Source: Glaciimonas sp. PAMC28666 (GTDB lineage Bacteria > Pseudomonadota > Gammaproteobacteria > Burkholderiales > Burkholderiaceae_D). From it: 64,000 nucleotides of DNA. The translations under genes and the position numbers were made by a program. Positions 56,276 through 64,000 of this stretch are shown here, one piece after another. The stretch's first letter is position 1. Every line of letters starts with the position of its first letter. The notes beneath the pieces were generated by a model that was not told where the DNA came from, did no database searches, and was given only the letters and a program-made list of their open reading frames with translations. Location: positions 2,790,001-2,854,000 of the forward strand of contig NZ_CP070304.1 in NCBI RefSeq assembly GCF_016917355.1. The letters are read 5' to 3'.

Positions 56276-58441
56276 ATGAATCTATTTTTTGAAGAGTCCG
56301 GCGACTTTAAAGCAGGGTCTGTTTTGTCAGAACAAGGCGAGGCTTATCAAGTCGAATTACCTACCGGTAAACGGAGCAAAATTAAATCCAAAGATGTGTT
56401 GATCCAATTTAACGCACCAACTCCACAACAACTACTGGATGACGCTAAACAGATTGCGCAAGAGGTGGATGTTGATTTTCTGTGGGAAGTAGCGGGTCTG
56501 GAGGAGTTTGGTTTTGCAGAATTGGGGACCGAATACTTCGGTCACGCTCCCATCCCTTCGGAAGCGGCGGGATTGCTAATGTGTTTGCATTCAGCACCGA
56601 TCTACTTCTATAAGAAAGGCCGTGGACGCTATAAGGCAGCGCCGGAGGTGTCGCTTAAAGCCGCCCAGGCTGGCGTCGAGAAAAAGCGTCAGCAAGCGCT
56701 AATACAGGCGCAGTACGTCGACCAATTGGTAGCGAATCAACTGCCCGATGTGATGGGGCCATTGGCGCTGCAATTGCTATTCAAGCCAGATAAAAATAGC
56801 ATCGAATATAAAGCTTTCGACGCCGCTTGCGTCGCCTTGCAAACGACGCCGCAACGGTTGATGTTGGCAGTCGGCGGCATCGCATCGCCCAAGGACCTGC
56901 ATTTTTCGAAGTTTCTGTTCGAATTTTTCCCGAAGGGCGTCGGTTTCCCCGTGATACCGGTGCCTACCATCCCCACGGTGGCAAACTTGCCTTTGGCGGA
57001 TGTCCGGGCATTCTCCATCGATGACGTAACAACGACTGAAATTGATGATGCACTCTCGGTCATGACGTTGGCGGACGGCAACATCCGCATCGGCATTCAT
57101 ATCGCTGCGCCAGGATTGGCGATCAAGCGTGACGATGCGATCGATGCGATTGCGCGTCACCGCATGTCAACCGTCTATATGCCCGGCGACAAAATCACCA
57201 TGTTGCCGGATGCGCTGGTAGAAGCATTTTCGTTGGACGAGGGTAAAAATTGTCCTGCTTTATCGCTCTACGCCACGCTTGATCCGGTGGACTGGCGCTT
57301 GATCAGCACCGAAACCAAAGCAGAACTGGTGCCGATCTCCGCCAATTTACGCCATAACACGCTCGATATGCTGGTGACCGAAGACAATTTGGCAAGCGGA
57401 GAAGGCGATTATCCCCACAAGGCCGATATCGCCGTTCTGTGGCAATGGATTTCTGTACTCGAGCAGGGGCGAATGGCAAAGCGGGAAAGTTTCGGCTTAC
57501 GTCCGGAACAAAATAATCGCGTCGATTTCAATTTTTACGTAGAAGACGACATTGTTACTATTGCCCGCCGCAAGCGCGGTGCACCGCTCGATAAGATCGT
57601 TGCCGAACTGATGATCTTTGCCAATAGCACCTGGGGAAAATTAATGAACGACCACGGTGTGCCGGGGATTTATCGTGCACAAGGTGGTGGCAGCGGTGGC
57701 TGGGCCACGAAAATGCAAGTACGCATGGTAACGCACGCCGCGCCCCATCAGGGCCTGGGAGTCGACCAGTACGCATGGAGTACTTCACCCTTGCGTCGTT
57801 ACACGGATCTTGTCAATCAATGGCAGATTTTGGCGTGCGTTGAAGGCGGCGTCGCCGCGCCGCTGGTGGCACCCTTTAAACCACGAGATGCTGACCTGTT
57901 CGCCATTGTTTCCGCGTTCGATGCGACTTACGCAGGTTATGGGGATTTTCAATCGACCATGGAGCGCTATTGGTGCCTGCGCTGGCTAGGGCAGGAGAAG
58001 GCAAAGCAGGTGGAAGCGGTAGTATTGAAGGACGAAGTGTTGCGCCTGACGGATATCCCTTTGGTAATCAAGCTGCCAGGCATGCAGCAAGTGGCGCGTG
58101 GCGCGTCGGTCAAGCTTGATGTCATTCGTTGGGACGAAATTGATTTGAGTATCGAAGTACGCTTGCTGGAAGTGTTGACGCCGCAGGCGAACGTAGCGGA
58201 AGGCGATCCAACCGATCCAGCCGATGATGACCAGATGGCAGAGGAGCTTAACGCGGCCATGGATTTGCCGAATGAAGTTTCTGAAATCAATGAAGTCTCT
58301 GAAACCAATGAAGATCCGGAAAACGGCGAAAGCAATAGCATCGGCGACGGTCAGGTCGACGATAGTGGGGCGGAAGACGGCGCGAGCAATAATGAAAATG
58401 CCAGCGCAGACCGCGCTACTGGCTCCGACTTGAAATCCTGA
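56276..58441 (+). CDS. RNB-domain exoribonuclease (RNase II-like)
   Basis: This 721-residue protein is a 3'-5' exoribonuclease. The RNB domain starts with FSIDDVTTTEIDDALSVM near residue 245 (catalytic Asp cluster). A middle SRLRRYTDLVNQ-like stretch (TSPLRRYTDLVNQW) is the family's C-terminal RNB motif. The N-terminus has a short OB-like region; the C-terminal S1-like part ends near 640. The last 70 residues are a Glu/Asp/Asn/Ser-rich disordered tail with NEVSE repeats, unlike the body. A TonB-like gene follows 4 bp later. Confidence 0.9.
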   Translation: MNLFFEESGDFKAGSVLSEQGEAYQVELPTGKRSKIKSKDVLIQFNAPTPQQLLDDAKQIAQEVDVDFLWEVAGLEEFGFAELGTEYFGHAPIPSEAAGLLMCLHSAPIYFYKKGRGRYKAAPEVSLKAAQAGVEKKRQQALIQAQYVDQLVANQLPDVMGPLALQLLFKPDKNSIEYKAFDAACVALQTTPQRLMLAVGGIASPKDLHFSKFLFEFFPKGVGFPVIPVPTIPTVANLPLADVRAFSIDDVTTTEIDDALSVMTLADGNIRIGIHIAAPGLAIKRDDAIDAIARHRMSTVYMPGDKITMLPDALVEAFSLDEGKNCPALSLYATLDPVDWRLISTETKAELVPISANLRHNTLDMLVTEDNLASGEGDYPHKADIAVLWQWISVLEQGRMAKRESFGLRPEQNNRVDFNFYVEDDIVTIARRKRGAPLDKIVAELMIFANSTWGKLMNDHGVPGIYRAQGGGSGGWATKMQVRMVTHAAPHQGLGVDQYAWSTSPLRRYTDLVNQWQILACVEGGVAAPLVAPFKPRDADLFAIVSAFDATYAGYGDFQSTMERYWCLRWLGQEKAKQVEAVVLKDEVLRLTDIPLVIKLPGMQQVARGASVKLDVIRWDEIDLSIEVRLLEVLTPQANVAEGDPTDPADDDQMAEELNAAMDLPNEVSEINEVSETNEDPENGESNSIGDGQVDDSGAEDGASNNENASADRATGSDLKS

Positions 58442-58445
58442 GCTT

Positions 58446-59378
58446 TTGACGACGATTGGGCGACACTCCTTGCGACCCGTAAAACCATTTACTCAAAATC
58501 GGATTTTATATATTGCCATCGCCATTTCGGTTTTGGTCCATGGGGCTTTGCTCGCGGTGCGTTTTACGCTGCCCGCCCCCGCCAGGATTAAGCCTACCGA
58601 TCCGGCGCTGGAAGTAATTTTGGTAAATGCCAAAAGCCAGAGCGCGCCATTGAAAGCCGAAGCGTTGGCGCAAGTGAATCTCGACGGTGGCGGTAATGCC
58701 GATGCCGGACGCGCCAAGTCACCTTTACCGGATATGCAGAAGACAGAAGACGGTGACAGCCTCAATACCGCCGAGCACCGGATAGCCGAGCTGGAGCAGA
58801 AGCAGCAACAGATGTTGTCGCAAATGCAGAGCGCAGCACTATTTTCGGTCCAGGAACCATCGCCCAAAGACCATTGGTCAGATGCGGTTCAATCGACGGA
58901 CGGGAATGATTTAACGCCCGATGCCAAAGCACTGCGCCGCGAGCAGGCCGAAATCGCCAAGAGTATTGAAGACTACAACAAGCGGCCAAAGAAAACGCTG
59001 ATTACACCAAGCACGCGCGGCGTCCAGTATGCGATGTACTACAAAACCTTTGCCGATAAAGTAGAACGCTTGGGAACCTTGAATTTTCCTCACAAGAATG
59101 GCAAGAAATTGTATGGAAAACTAGTTGTGTCGGTTCCGATATTTCAAGATGGCACGATCTATACAAAAGACGGGGGTTTGGAAGTGGAAAGAAGTTCCAG
59201 CGTTCCCGGCCTCGATGCAGCTGCCTTGCGAATAATTCAAAGAGCCGCCCCGTTTAAGCATTTTCCGCACAGCATGCGTTCGGGCGGCCCGGATGAAGTG
59301 TGGGAAGTTATTGTTACCCTGGATTTTTCGCGTGAAGGACAACTTGAGACAGAATTGCGCAGTGCAAGTATCGATTAA
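58446..59378 (+). CDS. TonB-family C-terminal-domain protein
   Basis: This 310-residue protein has an N-terminal membrane helix (about 18-40, NRILYIAIAISVLVHGALLAV, the SxxxH pattern of TonB), then a spacer with a coiled-coil stretch (ELEQKQQQMLSQMQ) instead of a long Pro-Glu/Pro-Lys region, and a TonB-like C-terminal domain from about 210 (GKLVVSVPIFQDGTIYTKDGG). No ExbB or ExbD is nearby. The TTG start at 58446 is uncertain; no better start is seen. It lies directly after the RNB gene and may be co-transcribed. Confidence 0.8.
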   Translation: MTTIGRHSLRPVKPFTQNRILYIAIAISVLVHGALLAVRFTLPAPARIKPTDPALEVILVNAKSQSAPLKAEALAQVNLDGGGNADAGRAKSPLPDMQKTEDGDSLNTAEHRIAELEQKQQQMLSQMQSAALFSVQEPSPKDHWSDAVQSTDGNDLTPDAKALRREQAEIAKSIEDYNKRPKKTLITPSTRGVQYAMYYKTFADKVERLGTLNFPHKNGKKLYGKLVVSVPIFQDGTIYTKDGGLEVERSSSVPGLDAAALRIIQRAAPFKHFPHSMRSGGPDEVWEVIVTLDFSREGQLETELRSASID

Positions 59379-59572
59379 TTTCCCGTGGGAATATAATTAT
59401 TTTCAGCGCGCACCGCGGGTAGGTTTTAAGACGGCATAATGCTGTGGTTGCTTGCCTTCTCATCATCGCTTCTACGGCGTTCTTGGTTTTCGATCATTAT
59501 CAGGCATTATAAATACCGTTAAAATGTCAGTCCGACGTTTCAAAAAAATAACATAAAAAATAGCCACCACCT

Positions 59573-60466
59573 ATGTCCGCACCAGTTTTAAATCCGGTCG
59601 CATTGCCTGCGGCAACGTTAATCTCCGAGGCAGCTTCACTCAGCGCTGACCGCTATGTCGTCATCGGTAATCCAATAGCACATAGCAAATCCCCCGATAT
59701 ACACGCGCGCTTTGCGTTAGAAACCGCTCAATCTATCGACTATGCGCGCATGCTCGCGCCGTTGGATGGGTTTGAGGAGGCTGTGCAGGAATTTGTTCGG
59801 CAGGGCGGTAAGGGCGCTAATGTGACGGTTCCTTTCAAACTAGCCGCCTACGCAATGGCCACCAGGTTGACCGCCCGCGCTGAGGCTGCTGGTGCGGTTA
59901 ACACGCTCGCGTTCAGCGATGGCGAAATACTGGGCGACAATACCGACGGCATTGGTTTGGTGACCGACATTTTGCGGAACGCAGGCACGCCAATCGCCGG
60001 GAAGCGGGTCCTGTTGCTGGGTGCTGGCGGCGCAGCGCGGGGAGCCTTATTACCATTATTGCAGAGCCGACCAGTCCAGTTGGTGCTCGCCAATAGGACG
60101 GTCGCCAAAGCGCAGGAACTAGCCGCGCAATTTGCCCAGAAATTTCCCAAAGAAAATACCATAGTTCCATGTGGCTTTGCTAATGTCGACGGTCCCTTTG
60201 ACCTGATCATCAACGCCACCTCTGCCAGTCTGGCAGCTGAGGTGCCACCAATCCCGGTGAGTGTTTTTGGTGCACGGACTTTGGCTTACGACATGATGTA
60301 TGGCAAACAGGCCACTGTATTTATGCAGTTTGCCAGCGCGCATGGGGCGAATGTGCGCGATGGATTAGGGATGCTGGTAGAACAAGCGGCTGAGGCATTT
60401 TTTGTCTGGCGCGGTGTTCGGCCAAGTACCGCTGAAGTCTACGCTGCGTTGCGCGCGCAGCTCTGA
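59573..60466 (+). CDS. aroE: Shikimate dehydrogenase
   Basis: Reduces 3-dehydroshikimate to shikimate with NADPH. Key motifs: VIGNPIAHSKSPDIHARFA, GANVTVPFKLAAYA with the catalytic Lys, GDNTDGIGLVTDI with the catalytic Asp, and the NADP-binding LLGAGGAARGALLPLL with NRT for the phosphate. The N-terminus has an extra 25 residues before the family start, so a later start is possible. mtgA follows after 18 bp. Confidence 0.95.
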   Translation: MSAPVLNPVALPAATLISEAASLSADRYVVIGNPIAHSKSPDIHARFALETAQSIDYARMLAPLDGFEEAVQEFVRQGGKGANVTVPFKLAAYAMATRLTARAEAAGAVNTLAFSDGEILGDNTDGIGLVTDILRNAGTPIAGKRVLLLGAGGAARGALLPLLQSRPVQLVLANRTVAKAQELAAQFAQKFPKENTIVPCGFANVDGPFDLIINATSASLAAEVPPIPVSVFGARTLAYDMMYGKQATVFMQFASAHGANVRDGLGMLVEQAAEAFFVWRGVRPSTAEVYAALRAQL

Positions 60467-60484
60467 TCTGACGGAAAGATAAAG

Positions 60485-61180
60485 ATGAAATCTGTCAGCA
60501 AGGCCGTGTGGCGTCTGTTCCTCGTTCTGATTGTTGCGATAATGGCGTTACAACTCTACTTCTTCGTGCAAATTTGGTGGTGGGTTGATCACAATCCCAA
60601 CTCGACCAGCTTCATGCGACACCAACTATCAATCCTAAGAGAAACGAATCCTACGATCCAGTTGCAATACACATGGGTGCCGTACAACCGTATTTCGACT
60701 AATTTGAAGCGCGCCATCATCGCTTCGGAAGACGCAAATTTTTCGGAACATGAAGGGGTTGACTGGGATGCTTTGGAAAAAGCCTACGCACGCAACAATA
60801 AAAAAGGCAAGATCATGCTCGGCGGTTCCACCATCACCCAGCAACTGGCTAAAAATCTTTTTTTATCGGGCGAGCGTAGTTATATTCGCAAAGGTCAGGA
60901 ATTCGTCATCACTTACATGCTTGAATTTTTGATGGATAAAGAGCGGATTTATGAAATTTATCTAAATGTCGTCGAATGGGGGAGTGGCGTCTACGGCGCC
61001 GAAGCGGCCTCGCAACATTATTATCGGACTTCTGCAGCCAATCTCGGTGCTAGTCAGGCGGCACGTCTGGCAGTGATGCTGCCGCGCCCTCGTTTCTACG
61101 ACAAAAATCGCGGGTCGAGTTACTTGGCGAAGCGAACCGGTCTGATTTTGCGACGCATGGGATCGGCTGAATTGCCGTAA
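60485..61180 (+). CDS. mtgA: Monofunctional peptidoglycan transglycosylase
   Basis: A GT51 glycosyltransferase (231 aa) that polymerises lipid II into glycan chains. It has one N-terminal helix (about 9-31, [20 protein letters not shown]) and the GT51 motifs [15 protein letters not shown] with the catalytic Glu, [19 protein letters not shown], and [20 protein letters not shown]. The order RNB gene, TonB-like gene, aroE, mtgA is typical of betaproteobacteria. It converges on hemL. Confidence 0.96.
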   Translation: MKSVSKAVWRLFLVLIVAIMALQLYFFVQIWWWVDHNPNSTSFMRHQLSILRETNPTIQLQYTWVPYNRISTNLKRAIIASEDANFSEHEGVDWDALEKAYARNNKKGKIMLGGSTITQQLAKNLFLSGERSYIRKGQEFVITYMLEFLMDKERIYEIYLNVVEWGSGVYGAEAASQHYYRTSAANLGASQAARLAVMLPRPRFYDKNRGSSYLAKRTGLILRRMGSAELP

Positions 61181-61211
61181 CTGGAAAGACCAATTATGTT
61201 GGGTGTGAAAG

Positions 61212-61254
61212 AAATAACCGGTAATGAAGCGAAGGCTTCAATACCGGTTATTTT
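61212..61254. terminator. Long bipartite bidirectional terminator between mtgA and hemL
   Basis: AAATAACCGGTA (61212-61223) pairs with TACCGGTTATTT (61242-61253); inside, TGAAGC (61225-61230) pairs with GCTTCA (61235-61240) around GAAG, with one A/A mismatch between the two stems. A-tracts and T-tracts at each side serve both convergent genes. Confidence 0.85.
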
Positions 61255-61295
61255 CCATCTGACGCTATTTAGTGTTGTAACGACTAATTAAGCGC

Positions 61296-62579
61296 TTAGC
61301 GCAACTTTGCAAATGCCCCACGCGCCGCCGTGATGGTTGCTTCAATCACCGCATCGTCGTGTTGGGCAGAAACGAACCCGGCCTCGAAAGCAGACGGGGC
61401 GAGGTAAACGCCAGCATCCAGCATCGCATGGAAAAATACATTGAATTGCGCTTTATCGGTGGCCATCATTTCTGCAAAAGTGTTCGGCACTTTTTCGGAA
61501 AAATACAGGCCGAACATCCCGCCGATAGCGTCAGCGCAGAACGCCACGCCAGCCTCTGCCGCAGCCTGCGTCAGGCCTTGAGTTAACTTAAGAGTCTGCG
61601 CGCTAAGGTGTTGGTAGAAGCCTGGCGCCTGAATCAACTTCAGGGTTGTCATCCCGGCTGCGACTGCAACGGGGTTTCCTGAGAGCGTGCCGGCCTGGTA
61701 GACAGCACCGAGCGGTGCCATGTGCTGCATCAAATCGGCGCGACCGCCGAATGCCGCCACCGGTAAGCCGCCGCCGATGACTTTGCCCAGGGCGGTAATG
61801 TCCGGCACCACTCGATACAACGCTTGCGCGCCGCCGAGGGCCACGCGGAATCCGCACATGACTTCATCAAAAATCAGCACCGCGCCATATTTGGTGCACA
61901 AACTCCGCATCGATTGCAGAAATTCGGGCGTGGCGCGAATCAAATTCATGTTCCCGGCAACCGGCTCTACTATTACACAGGCAATCTGGTCGCCCATGTT
62001 GACAAATGCTTCTTCCAGTTGGGCGACATCGTTGTAGTCGAGAACCATCGTATGCTTGACGAAGTCCGCCGGGACGCCGGAGGAGGTCGGATTACCGAAG
62101 GTCAGCAAACCACTGCCGGCTTTGACCAGCAATGAATCTGCGTGACCGTGATAGCAGCCTTCAAACTTGACAATTTTGTCGCGCCCGGTTGCACCGCGGG
62201 CCAGACGCAGCGCGCTCATGGTGGCTTCGGTACCGCTCGACACGAGACGCACTTGTTCAATTGATGGCATTAACTTACAGATTTCTTCGGCGATCAGGAT
62301 CTCACCTTCGGTGGGCGCACCAAAGCTTAATCCCCGCGCGGCAGCATCTTGAACTGCTTTGACGACGGTTGGATGGGCGTGACCGACGATGGCTGGGCCC
62401 CAGGATCCAATGTAGTCGATATAGCAACGCTCATCTACATCCCAGAAATAAGGTCCTTCAGCACGCGTGATGAAGCGCGGTGTGCCGCCAACCGAGCGAA
62501 ACGCACGCACGGGCGAGTTGACGCCACCGGGTGTCGTTAATTGGGCGCGGGAAAATAAGGTGTCGTTATTGGAGGTCAT
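61296..62579 (-). CDS. hemL: Glutamate-1-semialdehyde 2,1-aminomutase
   Basis: PLP enzyme of the C5 pathway that makes 5-aminolevulinate for heme. The PLP lysine lies in [17 protein letters not shown], with [19 protein letters not shown] and [18 protein letters not shown] before it. I choose ATG at 62579 (427 aa, normal); the frame is open to 63059, but the extension overlaps thiD and does not belong to the fold. The ribosome binding site is weak. thiD lies 97 bp upstream on the same strand. Confidence 0.96.
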   Translation of the reverse strand: MTSNNDTLFSRAQLTTPGGVNSPVRAFRSVGGTPRFITRAEGPYFWDVDERCYIDYIGSWGPAIVGHAHPTVVKAVQDAAARGLSFGAPTEGEILIAEEICKLMPSIEQVRLVSSGTEATMSALRLARGATGRDKIVKFEGCYHGHADSLLVKAGSGLLTFGNPTSSGVPADFVKHTMVLDYNDVAQLEEAFVNMGDQIACVIVEPVAGNMNLIRATPEFLQSMRSLCTKYGAVLIFDEVMCGFRVALGGAQALYRVVPDITALGKVIGGGLPVAAFGGRADLMQHMAPLGAVYQAGTLSGNPVAVAAGMTTLKLIQAPGFYQHLSAQTLKLTQGLTQAAAEAGVAFCADAIGGMFGLYFSEKVPNTFAEMMATDKAQFNVFFHAMLDAGVYLAPSAFEAGFVSAQHDDAVIEATITAARGAFAKLR

Positions 62580-62676
62580 CTTGTTAGCATCAATAGAAAA
62601 TAGGGTGCGAGTCCGTTTTTTGACCGCAAAAATATGACCGCGAAAATCAACAGTCAGGCTGGCATCGCTGGCAACG

Positions 62677-63552
62677 TCACGAAAGTGCCGGTGGATTTTG
62701 TACCTCTTGTTCGCCTGGTTCTTCAGCAATTCCGTCCAGGACGTCTTCCCGCGCCCAAAAGAAACGATCGGGGACCAATTTCCCCATACCAAGCCGCTGC
62801 GCCGCCATGACTGCAGCGAGCGTAAACTCTTGTGCTTCCGCCACGGCTTCTGGAACGTCCAGCCCATTTGCCAGCATAGCTGCAATGCCAGCAGCAAGCG
62901 TGGTGCCAGCGCCGCTAAACGAGCCGGAGACGCGCGGCCAGCTATCTTGTCGCAGAATCCCGGTATCGTTAAAGAGTGTATTGCTGACTTCCGCTGCGGT
63001 TCCAGGAGTTCCTGTAACGAACAGATATTCGCAACCCAATTCAATGATGTGCATCGCATCGACGGCTGACAAGTCTTGTGTCGACGGTTCTCGCCAGGTC
63101 TCGGCCAGTCGGGACAATTCCACAGCCGACAACACCATTACCGTGCTTTGCGGAATCAATAATTCCCGCATTGCGGTCAGCAGATCCTCGCTATCCTGGC
63201 CTTGATCCGGCATCGCTGTAAGGAATGGATCGAGAATCAATGGAATGTCAGGATAGTCAGAGACAATCTCTGCGATCACGGAAACACTTTCGATACTGCC
63301 GATTGCGCCGACCTTGAAGGCGGCCACCGGCATATCTTCAAGTAGGACACGGGCTTGGTCAGCGACCCAATCGGCGTCAATCTGCTGTGTATCTTCGATA
63401 CGCGCAGTGTCACCGATCAAAATCGAGGTAATAACCGATAATCCATGGCAACCCATAGAGGAAAATGTGGCAAGATCTGCCTGAATTCCGGCGGCGCCGA
63501 CGGGATCAGCAACACCGAATGTCAAAATAAGAGGAGAAGTTTGGTTTTGCAC
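62677..63552 (-). CDS. thiD: Phosphomethylpyrimidine kinase-like protein (ThiD family)
   Basis: A ribokinase-fold kinase of thiamine synthesis that phosphorylates hydroxymethylpyrimidine and its phosphate. The N-terminal substrate motif is [19 protein letters not shown] with [12 protein letters not shown]. The anion-hole and catalytic loop reads [14 protein letters not shown] where the family usually has a GTGCT loop, so the usual Cys is Thr here. I use the GTG at 63552 (291 aa). The frame is open to 63738, but that would overlap rubredoxin and the extra residues do not fit the family. It is divergent from the rubredoxin gene and upstream of hemL. Confidence 0.85.
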   Translation of the reverse strand: MQNQTSPLILTFGVADPVGAAGIQADLATFSSMGCHGLSVITSILIGDTARIEDTQQIDADWVADQARVLLEDMPVAAFKVGAIGSIESVSVIAEIVSDYPDIPLILDPFLTAMPDQGQDSEDLLTAMRELLIPQSTVMVLSAVELSRLAETWREPSTQDLSAVDAMHIIELGCEYLFVTGTPGTAAEVSNTLFNDTGILRQDSWPRVSGSFSGAGTTLAAGIAAMLANGLDVPEAVAEAQEFTLAAVMAAQRLGMGKLVPDRFFWAREDVLDGIAEEPGEQEVQNPPALS

Positions 63553-63608
63553 GACTGTTAGATTAAGATATCCGACTTTACATTTTACTTGATTGAAGGG
63601 TTTCCGCC

Positions 63609-63818
63609 GTGAGCAATACCAACGAAACATCGAACGAAGCGCCAAAACCAGCATATAAAACCTGGATGTGTCTGATTTGTGGCTGGATTTACGACGAAGA
63701 GCAGGGCTTGCCGGAAGAAGGGATCGCCGCTGGAACATTATGGGATGACGTGCCGATGAACTGGACTTGTCCTGAATGCGGTGCGCGTAAGGAAGATTTT
63801 GAAATGGTAGCGATATAA
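63609..63818 (+). CDS. Rubredoxin
   Basis: This small one-iron electron carrier (69 aa) has the two knuckles CLICGWIYDEEQG and CPECGARKEDFEM. An N-terminal 15-residue Asn/Glu/Pro-rich extension precedes the fold. The start is GTG at 63609. It may pass electrons to a peroxidase, alkane hydroxylase or other partner; none is in the window. It is divergent from thiD, 56 bp between the starts. Confidence 0.95.
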   Translation: MSNTNETSNEAPKPAYKTWMCLICGWIYDEEQGLPEEGIAAGTLWDDVPMNWTCPECGARKEDFEMVAI

Positions 63819-64000
63819 GTTTAGCAATGATAATAAGACGACAATCTTCGTTCGCTTGTATTCCATGTCATGCAGATTAATCTGTGTAATTTATCTGTAC
63901 AAACAGCAGATTATTCGCATGTCAAAGCGAGGTCGTCAGAGATTTATCTGTAGAAAACTCAAAAAAAACCATCAAATTTGATGGCGGGTCGAAATCTAGT
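63819..64000. other. Right-edge spacer with short repeats and palindromes
   Basis: No gene is seen in the last 182 bp. CAGATTAATCTG at 63873-63884 is a perfect 12-bp palindrome, and ATTTATCTGTA occurs at 63889-63899 and 63942-63952. A minus-strand terminator follows at the edge. Confidence 0.4.
63959..63984 (-). terminator. Minus-strand terminator for a gene beyond the right edge
   Basis: CCATCAAATTTGATGG (63969-63984) is a perfect 16-bp palindrome. Read on the minus strand it is followed by a run of eight T (the A-run at 63961-63968). This indicates that a minus-strand gene ends just outside the window. Confidence 0.75.

Noticed and set aside
62580-63059. N-terminal extension of hemL to 587 residues
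   Set aside because: The extra sequence overlaps thiD on the same strand and is not part of the aminomutase fold; the normal start is at 62579.
63553-63738. N-terminal extension of thiD to 353 residues
   Set aside because: It overlaps the rubredoxin gene on the other strand, and the residues do not fit the ThiD family.

Overview
This 64 kb window reads as ordinary chromosome of a betaproteobacterium. The gene content and order (recG-oxyR-ubiA, queA-tgt-yajC-secD-secF, pilT-pilU, aroQ-accB-accC-prmA followed by a zinc-ribbon/DUF3426 protein, an RNase II-like gene followed by a TonB-like gene, aroE and mtgA, and rubredoxin divergent from thiD-hemL) is typical of Burkholderiales. The moderate GC content and mix of paralogues suggest Oxalobacteraceae (Glaciimonas, Collimonas or Herminiimonas type). 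That assignment is inference from gene content, not a database match. I saw no rRNA, tRNA, CRISPR array, insertion sequence, prophage or integrase.

Layout, left to right. 0.2-7.1 kb: oxidation of 2-hydroxy acids, with a D-lactate dehydrogenase-type flavoprotein, a GcvA-like LysR regulator and the three glycolate oxidase subunits glcD, glcE and glcF. 7.1-11.6 kb: a glycerol regulon glpD-glpK-glpF behind a perfect 20-bp palindrome that overlaps a perfect -10 box. 11.6-16.2 kb: pilT-pilU twitching ATPases with a glutathione peroxidase gene attached, divergent from yggS-proC. 16.2-19.6 kb: an isolated 849-residue protein with two tandem Cache-like sensory modules and a C-terminal CheW domain. 19.6-24.4 kb: a DUF883 protein, ubiA, oxyR and recG, all on the minus strand. 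24.8-30.9 kb: queuosine tRNA modification (queA, tgt) and the Sec accessory genes yajC, secD and secF.

30.9-39.5 kb is the most accessory-looking part. It holds a LysR-controlled locus made of a CitMHS-type transporter and a split AtuA-type (DUF1446) pair; an MFS exporter divergent from a SufR-like cysteine-rich regulator; and an SbmA/BacA-type ABC transporter. 39.6-46.5 kb: purB, a glutathione S-transferase, an AraC regulator divergent from an Fsr-like exporter, a periplasmic peroxiredoxin, a glycine-rich lipoprotein and a PfkB-family kinase. 46.6-53.1 kb: a minus-strand housekeeping run from an unknown protein and a TlpA thioredoxin through aroQ, accB, accC and prmA to the DUF3426 protein. 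53.3-61.2 kb (plus strand): mpl, a YqiA-like esterase, ubiC, an RNB exonuclease, a TonB-like protein, aroE and mtgA. 61.3-64 kb: hemL and thiD on the minus strand, and rubredoxin on the plus strand.

No wholly new multi-gene system is evident. The best candidates for new biology are the soluble double-Cache CheW protein, the CitMHS/split-AtuA locus with 12-bp repeats spaced exactly two helical turns apart, the unknown protein at 52.4 kb with a degenerate nucleotidyltransferase motif, and the repeat-built tail of GlpD. Several starts were moved from the longest open frame to a start with a ribosome binding site (glcD, glpF, yajC, secF, the AtuA pair) or to one set by homology or neighbours (gst, hemL, thiD, the YqiA-like gene).
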